Of a DNA stretch of 64,000 nt, positions 42,501 through 50,442 are shown one piece after another. Positions within the stretch are counted from its first letter, which is position 1. Each line of letters begins with the position of its first letter. The translations under genes and the position numbers were made by a program. Origin of the DNA: Hybos culiciformis (lineage: Eukaryota > Arthropoda > Insecta > Diptera > Hybotidae); NCBI GenBank assembly GCA_964007475.1, contig OZ023273.1, positions 152,130,444-152,194,443 on the forward strand. Direction: 5' to 3'. The notes under the pieces were generated by a model. It was not told the DNA's origin and did not search any database. It worked only from the letters and a program-made list of their open reading frames with translations.

Positions 42501-45500
42501 TACATCTTTTATTTTGTATCATCGATTTCGATTTTGCGAAAATTTACAGCGAATTAAATTCTACTGAGTTGATGCAGTAGAATTTAAAAAAAAAATTGTA
42601 AAATTTCATTTTTTCGGTTGTAGGCATGACGAAAACTCTTTAAAAAAATGTTAAATTAGAAAATTCTTAATTTAAAAATCTTTAAAGGACCAAAATCATT
42701 ACTTTTCAAAAATTTTAAAATCGAAAAAAATTTTCCGAGGTAAATCATTTCTAAGGGAACTTTAACATAAATTTTTTTGGTTTTATAAAAATAGCTGACG
42801 AAGTGCCGTTTCCTTAAATCACTCAGAATGGGCTGAAACTTGGAGGGGGGGTAGAGGCGGTGCCCAAAAAAATTTTTTTTTGTGCCCGATTTGCCCTTTT
42901 TTTGGGTAGTGACCGCCCGCCTGCCCGCCGCCCCGCCTCCGTTTTTTGAAAAATTAATTTCTCGTCAAAGTTCTGTTTAAAACCTTTTGGAAAAAGGCTA
43001 AACGTATGATGTAACGTATGAAAATTTAGAAGGGCCATAACTCCGAAATGGGGGCCTTCCCGCAAAACCGTCTCGGATTTAACATTTTAGGGACCACCTC
43101 TATTACCTACCCAAAAATAGGGCAAAACGGGCACAAACAATTTTTTTCTATACAAATTAAACGTATGAAAACTTTGGGGGGCCCTATCTCCGAAACAGGG
43201 CCTTTGCCCCAAGAACTGATTTCAGTTTTGGGAGTTTGGGCACCGCCTCTACCACCCCTCCAAGTTTCAGCCCATTCTGAGTGGTTCAAGGAAACGGCAC
43301 TTTAGCTAACATTTTTTTTTATTTAAAAAAAAAAAGACTTGAAAATTATAAAAAAACACTTCGTCATAAAAAAATTATATACTTTTTTGTTTTTGTTTTT
43401 GTATTCTTACATTCGATTTTTTTTGACGTTTCGCTCAGTTAGGTGTCGAATTCTATGATATGGTTAGAGATGCAGAGCGAAAGTTAGATACGCGGTGAAT
43501 TGTGATTTTAATAAAAAACCCAAAATAAAAATTTCTAGGTGGGGCAACTTAAATAAAAAGTTGCCCCACCTAGTAATAGGAATGTTAATTAAATAATAGA
43601 GTAAAAATGGAAATTGAAATTGCATTTTTAATTGAAAATTGAAAATTGACATTCGCCAAAACTGAAAATTTATAAGGAAATTCACTATCGAATTCCATGA
43701 TTCGGAAATTCGCTTTTAGCGAATTCGAAAGGTGAAAACGAATTCCATGATAAGGCCATTTAGATCAAAACTCTAAAAAAGTGCGAAATATATTTTCAAA
43801 AGAAGCGGTACAGAAAAGTTTGCATAGAGCTTCATATGTAAATTATAGATACGCAATGCCATATTACTTTTTTATTCGTCCCTTATATTCACAATTTTCC
43901 ATTCTATTATTCCAATGTTAATTACCAACATACTTATTTGGTGCCTTAATTAAAATATAATATTCTATTTTTATTTTATATTTATGTATTATTATATCAC
44001 GATTCCTTTATATTATGATATATACTTCATAGAATTGATTAGTTATATAATGTTTGCTTACATTTTTTTACTGCTGTGTTAACGTGTTAACATTACATCA
44101 TAATTTTTCATTCATTAAGGATTAAAGTAAAATTTTGATTATTTATGTGCGTTTTTTTGGTGATATAAAAGAATATATAAAATTATGTTCAGAATATTAA
44201 AAAAAAAATGCTAGCATAATAACCAAAAGTAAAGTTAAGCGCTAATTTGTTTAAATAATATATATTCTATATACAATTTAAATAATAATAGCGCTGATAA
44301 TAACGATAAATCCATAATATATAGGGTTGTAATAAAGGAAATAAGGAAGCATTTTTATAGGTTTCAGGTTTTCAGTAAAATTAATCTAAACAGAAAAGTA
44401 ACATAAGCAAAATAAAGAAGTTAATATAAAAGATCTGCTAAAAGAATGTGATATTTTTATTTTCAATCTTTAACCTATAAAATTATTGAGTTTAACGGAG
44501 TGCAGGCAGCAATCGTAATTAACGATTTGGAGTTCAAAATTTCGAAAGAGTTATTTTCATATTTTGTAGAATTCAATTCCAAAATATGTACCATATTTTG
44601 TCTTTGTCTAAATAACACATTTAGTTGTTAAAAATATAATTATTTTAATTTCACTTCTATCGAACTATTTTGTAGAATAACTGTAATTTTGATAAAAATT
44701 TAAATAGATAGGTTAGGTGTAGGTTAGACTAGGTATTAGCATAGATTAAGAATACACAAAGATGGGAAGTTTCATACAACATTTTTTCAGTCTTTTTTGG
44801 TATTTTATTGTGAAGGTGTTAGTAAAACTAAATAAAATTCTTTTCATACATTGATAATTATCACGTATTTTATTTTGTTTTACTAACACATTGACTTAAA
44901 AATACCAAAAATAATGTTGTATGAAGCTTCCCATCTTTCTGTATTCTTAATCTATGGTATTAGCTAACAAATTAAAAAAAACTTTTTCATAAAAAAATTT
45001 TTCTTTTCTATGAGTTCAAATACTAAAAAAACATTATCAAACAAACACAAAACATTTATTTTTCATAATTACAACTAATAGGAAATCATTATATAATGAA
45101 ATATAAATTCCATTCTGTAAAATTCTCTATAAAATGTCAACAGTATTATAATAACGGAAGCATGTATATTTCAATAAACATTAAGTAAATTTTCATTTTG
45201 TTCATGATAAAAAAAAAATTAGTATATTTGATGAAATGTCCTTTAACTTTATAAATACCTAAAATACTTTATTTTGTTAATTGACAAACCAACAAACTAT
45301 ACATAGGTACTACACTAGGTATTACAACATAGAATTGTACGTACAAGCCTATGTAACAAAAATGTATTGGGTTTTTTTTTTCCATTTTTTTTTTTATTAA
45401 GTAAATTAATCTAATGACGAAAACTAAATTACAAGGTAAATTAACGAAACAACTGATGGAACAAATAATAATTAATAAAATTATTATTTTCTCTTTTTAT

Positions 45501-48500
45501 ATACAATGTTACCATCATAACTTTATGTGGATATAGTTGAGTTACAAAGCATTATATGTAGTATGAATGTAAATCAGGATGTTGTTAGAAAATTATTGTT
45601 TACTGTGGTGTGGCATACCATTAATAATATATAAATATAATTATTATACTATACATGATACTTAATTAACGAAATAAAATGAATCCAATGTTTTAATTTT
45701 ATACTCAATATTATTGCAGGCGAATGTTTCCAACAGTGCGAGTTAGTTTTTCTGGTCCACTTCGACAAATACAGCCTGCTGATCGCTATGCAGTTTTAAT
45801 TGATATAGTGCCAGTAGATTCTAGACGTTATCGATATGCTTATCATAGATCATCATGGCTTGTTGCTGGAAAAGCTGATCCACCACCACCACCAAGACTC
45901 TATGCCCACCCTGATAGTCCAATAAGTTGTGATGCTTTGCGTAAGCAAGTTGTTTCATTTGAAAAAGTGAAACTAACAAATAATGAAATGGATAAAAATG
46001 GGCAGGTCAGCATGTTTTATTTTAACTAACTTTTCCTTCTTTTTTCTTTTTTTTTAATAATTATTAGCACCTAGTTTACGGTTAATTTTTAGTTAAAATA
46101 ATTTTAAAATTAGATTTATCTCTATTCGAAAAATGTCTAGTTAATAGTACGACAAATCTTATTTTGTTTGTAAAGGATCATATTACGGAACTTGAATCTC
46201 TATAAATACTTTTAAAATTTCCCAAAAGTATTGAAATGTGAATTTCAAAATAGAAACTTACTTAATTTAACGATTTCGTAAAATTCATAGACAAAAAAAA
46301 TTACAATTGTATCGCACCCTTTTCCTAATATTCACAACAAAAATAAAAATTTGATTGAAAATTATTTTCCTGCCGCATAGGTATAAGAAATTCAACAATT
46401 TTTCACTTTAAAAGTTAAAAAAAAAAACATAGAAAAATAAAGCTTTTTTCCTACTTTCCCCGCTGATAAAAATAAACTCATTACATTGAAGTATCCTAAC
46501 AAATGTTTAAACCTGTCAACCCTATAATTTTATATATAGATTTTATATGCAAATTTACAAATTTTCTCTGTACTGTGTGGAAAATTTTCAACATCCTTTC
46601 TGACAAAATAGAAAATTTTTTATTTATAATAGTGTGATATCTTTTTTGTTTAAAGTTCCATTTAATTATTTTGGAATAAATTATTTTTGAGATATGTGCA
46701 TGAAAAATTTCCAACAAACTATTGCCACAAATTGCTATAAGAAAATATAGTCTCCTTTCTTCCAATTTTTTTTTTTAAATATTCGAATGATAGGCAACGA
46801 GGAATAAATTAAGTTGTGGTTCAAACATTATTGGAAATTGTTCCCTCACGTAAAATAATTCTGCGGGTAAAGTTTTAAGACGATTAGAAAGGATTAGTGG
46901 TCCGAAATTCGTCTTCAAATTTTTGCCGCTTTGAGCCGCCTTAAACACTAAAACAAAAACAGAAAAACTTTATAAAAAGAATTAATCGCAAGTGTTTCTT
47001 GTAATAGACCCAGAAAGGACTAATTTAGGAGAAAAAATTAACCGCAAAAAATAAAATATTATTGACAGAGAGTTAAGTTCTGATTAAATAATGCGAAGCG
47101 TTGAAAATACTATAAATTAATAAAATGTCTTATTATCGTTTTAATATCGGAATGGAATGTAAAATAATTTAAATATATAGAGAACGAACAATTGTATTAT
47201 TTGTCTAAGTGTTTTAAAATTTTAAAAAGGTAAATGTATTTAATAATAAGAACAATCCAAAAGTATTAGATTGAAAAATTCTTGTTAACCACTAGCACTA
47301 TCACACCCAAGAAAATAGCTTTCGCAAACATATATTTTTTTCTTTTTTGTACTATGAAAATTAATAAAAAATGTTTTAAATTTGCAACTAAAAATCCTGC
47401 CAAAAAAAAAAGTTGTTTCCTTGGAAACGTGAGATGTATAAAAAATTCTTTTAAAAATTGGATTTTATCGGTTTTTGAAACGACGCAAAAAAATAAATAA
47501 ATTCTCATTTTTGGTACAAATTTAAATGTTGTTAGCTTTGGGTGAACATAATTTAAAATAAAAGTGACAACAATATTTTTCACAGAAAAATTCGGCACAA
47601 ATTTAAATACAGTTTTTAAATGCACTGTATTAAAGGAATTTTTCATTCAGTTTTTCATTACAGAGAGTGCACAGTAAAAATTTTTGTATTAAAAATTTTT
47701 GTATCAAAAATTTTTATCATAACAAAACAATACAATGGTGATAGAAGTTATTTGCAAACCTGTGAAATTAATTTTTGTTTAGAAATAAGAGCAGGGAAAA
47801 TAATCTGAACCAAATCTATAGTAAAAAAAATTCTAAACGTAGCTAAATAAATTATAAAAAACTTATGTTCATCATAATATCTGTAAAATACATTAAACAG
47901 TCTTTCTTACAGCCATATTCTTCTTAAAGACTTATCTGAAAATTTTTATTTTCACCCCATGTGCTAAATTCTTTGGTTCAATTCTAAAAATACTACCATT
48001 TTGATTGTGATATTTTTTGTGCTGTATTAAGATGTAACAATATGAAAGTACATAAAATTATGTTCATAATATACATATTTCGAAAAGTACATACATAATA
48101 TCCTCTCTCCAATATAATATGTAATATGAAATATTTAAATTATGTCTGATTCAAAATAAAAAATACATAAAATTTGAGAGCAAGAAAATTATGTATTTAA
48201 CCCTTTAAAAAAAATCAAATTTATACACTTCATTGGTATATTATTAAATTTTGGCGCATGTTTTTGTCTATTTACTCCGATACATTTTTTTTTTGGTCTT
48301 GTGTATAAACAATAAGGATTCATAAATTTATTTTTTATTGTCGATAAGTAAAAGAAAAAAAACCTGTCATATTTTTACAATCAATGAATATAATTTTCAT
48401 ATATATTTATATAAAATATGTATTTAAGAGATACTCCGAACAATTTAAAATTTAATTATAAAAAAGTTCCTGTGTTGAAATTTTTTTGGGTTGCAAAAAT

Positions 48501-50442
48501 TATACATTTTTTTATAGGAAATCCGTTGTGAGCTTGGAAATTCGTCAAAAAATTAATTGATTTTATTTCAAAAAGTTAATGTTTTGTTTATTTAAAAATG
48601 CTATCAAAAGTTGTAAATAATTTAATTTTTTCACTAAAATTTTTAAATTATTGTGTATTGTCTTTTATAGGATGGGATTTTATTGCATATTCCTAACGTT
48701 AAAAACTTTATAATATGTATAATGTTAAAAATAACACAAAATCTTTCTATCATTTTACAGATTGTTTTAAATTCAATGCATCGCTATCAGCCAAGAATTC
48801 ATTTGGTTCGATTAAGCCATGGACAAAATATACCAACATCGCCTAAAGAATTAGCTGAATTAGATCACAAAACTTACGTATTTCCTGAAACAATATTTAC
48901 AGCCGTCACTGCTTACCAAAATCAATTAATAACGAAACTAAAAATAGATTCTAATCCATTTGCCAAGGGATTCAGGGATTCATCTAGATTAACTGATTTT
49001 GACAGGTAAGTCTTATACTTGATATAAAATAAATATTTTCTATGCCTACGTTAATCTTTATTGTTGGTTTGGTGAAAATATGTGACTAAAAGAAAGTTTT
49101 GACCCAATCGCAATAGCTTGTAAAACATCTTAATTTAATATAAATGATAAAGTTTCTTCATTTTATTTATATAAAATTTTTGCCGACGGAAACATCCAGA
49201 TTTGGAATCATTAACATTTATTATCAAAAATTTAGCATTTGAAAAAATTAATATCATTTTTCGCGTCTTATGTAGAATAATTACTCAAAAACATTTTACT
49301 TAAAACATTATTGTATTTACGGAAAGCTCTTTTCCTTTTTTGTATAAAACTTTATCACTAGATTTTGTGTACCGTTAATTCGGTTTAAAGTTAGCAAATC
49401 AAGAGCAAAATTCCTTTGGACATTATTGCTATCTTTAGCGATCCTTTCGTCTTTTTCGTCTTTTATTTGAAAACTGGATACAAAAAAAAAAAAGTTAAAA
49501 ACTTCAACTTTAGATTCTGCGTGCAAAATAATAATATTTAACACGTTATCAATTTATATAATGTGAAAACCTGAAAGAAAAACTTCTTGTTTTAGTTTTG
49601 CTCTCTGTTTATGTACTATTCTTTAATATAATCATTCATTTAACATGTTTTTTTTAAATGTTTATACTTTGAATTATAATTTGGGCTAATAATACACTAA
49701 ATTATAGGGAGGTAGAAATAACTTTGTTATAATTGCGATATAGTATATACATATATATATGTATATATATATTTTTTTTTCATTAAAAATTTATTTTATA
49801 AAGTCTAACGAAATTGATGAAGATCATGCTATGAGAAAAAAAATTAAACTATTGAGACTAATACACTGTAGTACTACACTAAAAGTAAATTGTATAACAA
49901 ATACCACTCAAATTAAGCGCAAAATTGTTTCGCAAGATATAATAATACTCTGTCCGATATTGTACTTGAAGTTCGTTTTTTGTTTTCTTTACAGGGACCC
50001 AATGGATGCTTTACTTTATGAACAGCATTTAAGGTCGCCACTTCGCTTATTTCCGGATCCAACCATGATGCAATTTACAACTCAAGAAGCTGATGCTGCT
50101 TCAATGGCATTGCTTGAAAAAGCAAGACAACATCTTCAAATGTGGGGCAGATCGCCCTACACTGAAATGCTTCTACCTCAAATATACGCTCAGCGACCAC
50201 AAATGGCTGCTCTTAATTTAGGTTTGTGGCAACAGCAATGGCCGCAATTGCAAGCTGGATTTTTAGCTGCGAATGCTGCTGGGTTGGCAGGAAATCCAAG
50301 AACACCACCCCCACCACCACCTGCCTCAACACCATCAAGTTCTGGCTCACCTTCACCTGATATGAGAACTAAGCATGCTCAAAGATTCAGTCCTTATCAG
50401 ATACCACAACAACCCCCGGCGCCTAGAAGTCCTCCAAATTAA
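18097..50442 (+). CDS. mid/H15: Tbx20-class T-box transcription factor (midline/H15 orthologue), 6 coding exons
   Basis: Join 18097-18307, 24385-24665, 25313-25443, 45720-46005, 48761-49005 and 49995-50442: 1602 nt, 533 residues, all introns GT-AG and all phases consistent. It is a nuclear DNA-binding transcription factor. The N-terminus carries an eh1-like Groucho-binding motif, FSIAAIM (residues 30-36), then an Ala run (45-50), an acidic stretch [10 protein letters not shown] and an Asn-rich tract. The T-box spans about residues 185-376, from [20 protein letters not shown] to NPFAKGFRD, and includes [38 protein letters not shown] and [17 protein letters not shown]. The tail contains [19 protein letters not shown] and Pro-rich segments. 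The ATG follows AAAA, with an in-frame TAA at 18067-18069. In flies mid and H15 act in heart, CNS and ventral limb patterning. Only one copy lies in this window, and I cannot tell mid from H15. Confidence 0.95.
19440..19612 (-). pseudogene. Possible C-terminal fragment of a non-LTR retrotransposon reverse transcriptase
   Basis: Read on the minus strand, one frame gives [17 protein letters not shown], which resembles the xLWNSLPxxIR block near the C-terminal end of many non-LTR reverse transcriptase ORFs. Just upstream, in a neighbouring frame, comes [11 protein letters not shown], like the basic segment that often precedes that block. The two pieces need a frameshift, and stop codons surround them, so it is a decayed scrap at most. 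No RT catalytic motif is present. The call rests on a short resemblance and could be wrong. Confidence 0.35.
21606..21657. repeat. 27-bp tandem duplication
   Basis: ATAACTTTTGTAACCATG followed by R-TGTAA occurs twice in succession in intron 1. It is a simple duplication. Confidence 0.6.
24385..24665 (+). CDS. mid/H15: T-box gene coding exon 2 (acidic and Asn-rich linker)
   Basis: It completes Ser71 and encodes residues 72-164. The order is PLSVENYHH, an acidic run [16 protein letters not shown], a Ser/His stretch, 18 consecutive Asn, a Ser/Asn mix, then [20 protein letters not shown]. The acidic block resembles the linker between eh1 and T-box in fly Midline-type proteins. The exon ends in phase 0 at CAG|GTAAGA. 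A +1-frame reading of the same repeat gives a spurious Ile-rich ORF. Confidence 0.92.
24507..24599 (+). repeat. mid/H15: Coding AAT/AAC trinucleotide repeat (poly-Asn)
   Basis: Eighteen Asn codons (mostly AAT, two AAC) at 24507-24560 are followed by AGT/AAT/AAC codons up to 24599. The trinucleotide unit keeps frame, so length changes would alter only the Asn tract. The flanking residues are charged and probably disordered. Confidence 0.95.
24859..24903. repeat. Hairpin, 20-bp arms with 2 mismatches
   Basis: TCATTAACATTTTCGGTACG (24859-24878) pairs with CGTATCGAAAACGTTAATGA (24884-24903) around a 5-base loop. Short TTAACAC/GTGTTAA sequences extend the symmetry outward. In the transcript it would fold within intron 2. 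It may be the remains of a small palindromic transposon. Confidence 0.7.
24988..25035. repeat. 24-bp tandem duplication
   Basis: TTCAAAAAGGTAAATACATATCTA occurs twice directly in a row in intron 2. Each copy contains AGGTAAAT, a weak donor-like site, but neither is adjacent to coding sequence. Confidence 0.75.
25313..25443 (+). CDS. mid/H15: T-box gene coding exon 3 (start of T-box)
   Basis: It encodes residues 165-207 and two bases of Arg208. [20 protein letters not shown] leads into the T-box, and [13 protein letters not shown] is the canonical first strand region. The donor is AG|GTAAGT at 25444. Read-through would give TAA at once. The T-box is interrupted here by the very long intron 3. 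Confidence 0.95.
25926..26779 (+). mobile_element. Internally deleted mariner element
   Basis: The 25-bp terminal inverted repeats match at 24 of 25 positions: TTGGGTGTATGCATTGAAAA at 25926 and its complement ending at 26779. TA dinucleotides flank both ends (25924-25925 and 26780-26781), as expected for mariner. The 854-bp length is well short of the usual 1.3 kb, and the first half of the transposase is missing. A decayed transposase remnant is on the plus strand. The element is inactive. Confidence 0.93.
26230..26700 (+). pseudogene. Mariner transposase remnant (C-terminal half, dead)
   Basis: One frame from 26230 to the TAA at 26698-26700 reads as the C-terminal half of a mariner transposase: [34 protein letters not shown], then [16 protein letters not shown] and finally [14 protein letters not shown]. 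Four in-frame stops interrupt it (near 26449, 26467, 26473 and 26638). The second catalytic Asp of the HDNARPH-type motif appears as Gly in NGNAQPY, while the third Asp (APSDYHLF) is kept. The N-terminal DNA-binding half and the first catalytic Asp are absent. It is a pseudogene. Confidence 0.93.
30019..30160. repeat. Dispersed repeat, copy A
   Basis: About 140 bp, including CAATTTATAACGATTTCTTC and TCACCCGGTAAAATATTCAA, recurs at about 34990-35132 in the same orientation with scattered differences. No termini or coding content were recognised. It is either an interspersed repeat or a segmental duplication. Confidence 0.7.
33314..33792. repeat. 237-bp direct tandem duplication
   Basis: Copy 1 (33314-33550) and copy 2 (33551-33792) are nearly identical, from CAACATTTTAATTTAAAATA to CTCTTTTAGATCTAATTCA. 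Each contains a GACAGACAAACAGACGGACA segment of a simple-sequence kind often seen in insect introns. The near identity implies a recent duplication or an assembly error. Confidence 0.85.
34990..35132. repeat. Dispersed repeat, copy B
   Basis: This is the direct copy of 30019-30160, about 5 kb away. It shares TTCAATTTATAACGATTTCT, TTATTATAACTGTCATAAAA and CACCCGGTAAAATATTCAAT, with some substitutions. Confidence 0.7.
37206..37234. repeat. Short dispersed repeat shared with 38677-38710
   Basis: GAATTTTATAAATGAAGTCA followed by TAAATCTATTTCA here matches GAATTTTATAAATGGAGTCA and the same continuation at about 38677. It is about 33 bp and of unknown origin. Confidence 0.5.
39110..39190 (-). pseudogene. 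tRNA-like sequence with pol III A and B boxes (minus strand)
   Basis: On the minus strand TAGCTGAGTGG (complement of 39168-39178) matches the tRNA A box. GGTTCGAATCC (complement of 39125-39135) is a canonical B box, 32 bases further on, a normal spacing for an intron-less tRNA. The 5' and 3' flanks do not form a convincing acceptor stem, so it is a tRNA-derived (SINE-like) sequence and probably not a working tRNA. Confidence 0.7.
39240..39292 (+). pseudogene. Second, decayed tRNA-like module (plus strand)
   Basis: GTGGTGTGTTAGTTATTTGC leads to GGTTCAAATCCCGAAGA, with a B box at 39277-39287. It aligns with the minus-strand module at 39110-39190 through TTGCAA, CTAA and the B-box region. The A box is degenerate. 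The two modules face away from the centre as an imperfect inverted pair. Confidence 0.6.
40955..41721. mobile_element. Internally deleted hAT element with 8-9-bp target duplication
   Basis: Ends TAGTGTGTCCAA and TTGGATGCACTA are imperfect inverted repeats of hAT type. The sequence GTACGATAC flanks both ends exactly (40946-40954 and 41722-41730); one base more than the usual 8 may be chance. Subterminal ACCGAGTAACCGAGTACTCG motifs repeat at both ends. The inside keeps a C-terminal transposase fragment. At 767 bp it is far below autonomous size. Confidence 0.9.
41288..41428 (+). pseudogene. hAT transposase C-terminal (dimerisation) fragment
   Basis: The frame reads [11 protein letters not shown], a TGA, then [20 protein letters not shown] and [11 protein letters not shown] to a TAG. 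It matches the conserved C-terminal hAT block (PxTSxxSERxFSxAG, then NRL and LxFLK). The in-frame TGA falls where Glu or Arg is usual, and the rest of the protein is missing. It lies inside the hAT element 40955-41721, which confirms that assignment. Confidence 0.85.
42792..43308. mobile_element. GC-rich foldback element nested in 42034-43757
   Basis: The inverted arms (about 42792-42869 and 43235-43308) share AAGTGCCGTTTCCTT, ACTCAGAATGGGCTGAAACT and TAGAGGCGGTGCCCAAA. The interior has two related units about 148 bp apart (43018 and 43166), each with CGTATGAAAA, then a GGGCC block and CTCCGAAA. G+C is far above the surroundings. Open frames across it are palindrome shadows. The boundary is set by TAGCT/AGCTA at the ends, and no clear target duplication is visible. 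Confidence 0.75.
43535..43573. repeat. Perfect 16-bp hairpin with 7-base loop
   Basis: CTAGGTGGGGCAACTT (43535-43550) and AAGTTGCCCCACCTAG (43558-43573) are exact complements around AAATAAA. It is GC-rich in an AT-rich setting and lies within the 42034-43757 element. The stem is intact with no mismatch, which is unusual among the decayed repeats here. Confidence 0.9.
44741..44955. mobile_element. 215-bp inverted-repeat MITE with 9-bp target duplication
   Basis: The ends ATAGATTAAGAATACA and TGTATTCTTAATCTAT are inverted, continuing through AAGATGGGAAG and CATACAACATT to nearly half the element. GGTATTAGC flanks both ends exactly (44732-44740 and 44956-44964). Nine-base duplications with long inverted ends fit Mutator-like elements best; an 8-bp hAT reading is the alternative. 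Confidence 0.85.
45720..46005 (+). CDS. mid/H15: T-box gene coding exon 4 (core of T-box)
   Basis: It completes Arg208 and encodes residues 209-303. [65 protein letters not shown] and [18 protein letters not shown] are diagnostic of the Tbx20 class and contain DNA-contact and dimer-surface strands of the T-box. The exon ends in phase 0 at CAG|GTCAGC, a weaker donor than the others. Confidence 0.97.
46006..48760 (+). other. mid/H15: Intron 4 (2755 bp)
   Basis: It is a phase-0 intron with donor GTCAGC and acceptor TATCATTTTACAG. The sequence is AT-rich. Open frames up to 126 codons on the minus strand near 47266-47646 have no recognisable domain and look like chance. Nothing else was identified. 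Confidence 0.88.
48761..49005 (+). CDS. mid/H15: T-box gene coding exon 5 (end of T-box)
   Basis: It encodes residues 304-384 and two bases of Arg385. [35 protein letters not shown] and [18 protein letters not shown] complete the T-box, including the C-terminal helix that enters the minor groove. SSRLTDFDR follows. The donor is AG|GTAAGT, and retention of the next intron would stop translation immediately. Confidence 0.97.
49006..49994 (+). other. mid/H15: Intron 5 (989 bp)
   Basis: It is a phase-2 intron with donor GTAAGT and acceptor TTTTCTTTACAG. It contains an AT dinucleotide tract at about 49743-49772. The stretch 49759-49994 is open in the frame of exon 6 but has intron-like composition. 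Confidence 0.9.
49995..50442 (+). CDS. mid/H15: T-box gene coding exon 6 (C-terminal tail)
   Basis: It completes Arg385 and encodes residues 386-533, ending in TAA at 50440-50442. [40 protein letters not shown] and [12 protein letters not shown] are blocks I recognise from Midline/H15 proteins. They are followed by [20 protein letters not shown], a Pro run and [12 protein letters not shown]. This tail is presumed to carry the transcriptional regulatory activity. It is less AT-rich than the surrounding non-coding DNA. Confidence 0.95.

Larger units (their letters stand above)
42034..43757. mobile_element. 1.7-kb inverted-repeat element with a foldback nested inside
   Basis: The ends GGCCCTTATCATGGAACTCG (42034) and CGAATTCCATGATAAGGCC (ending 43757) are inverted copies. 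ATT flanks both sides (42031-42033 and 43758-43760), consistent with a 3-bp duplication of PIF/Harbinger style. Motifs of type GAATTCCATGATA recur subterminally (about 42106, 43448 and 43694). TGGCGAATGTT near 42129 is matched by ACATTCGCCA near 43649. A GC-rich foldback (42792-43308) and a perfect hairpin (43535-43573) lie within. No transposase was recognised. The superfamily is uncertain. Confidence 0.75.
25444..45719 (+). other. mid/H15: Intron 3 (about 20.3 kb)
   Basis: It is a phase-2 intron splitting Arg208 inside the T-box, with donor GTAAGT and acceptor ATTATTGCAG. It holds most of the transposon relics in the window: mariner at 25926, a tandem duplication at 33314, an inverted-repeat element at 38818, hAT at 40955, a large composite at 42034 and a 215-bp element at 44741. 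The stretches between them show no gene I can support. Large introns in developmental regulators often carry enhancers, but none can be named from sequence alone. Confidence 0.9.

Noticed and set aside
42823..43305. Three overlapping open frames on both strands
   Set aside because: They lie in the GC-rich foldback; inverted arms and few AT stop codons create mirrored frames with no known domain.
47266..47646. 126-codon open frame on the minus strand in intron 4
   Set aside because: It has Phe/Lys/Val-rich composition typical of AT-rich DNA, no recognisable motif, and an overlapping open frame on the other strand.
48683..48760. Upstream extension of the exon 5 open frame
   Set aside because: It ends at a clear TTTTACAG acceptor and the T-box similarity begins exactly after it.
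49759..49994. Upstream extension of the exon 6 open frame
   Set aside because: The acceptor TTTACAG at 49994 joins exon 5 in frame, and the extension is AT-rich without family similarity.
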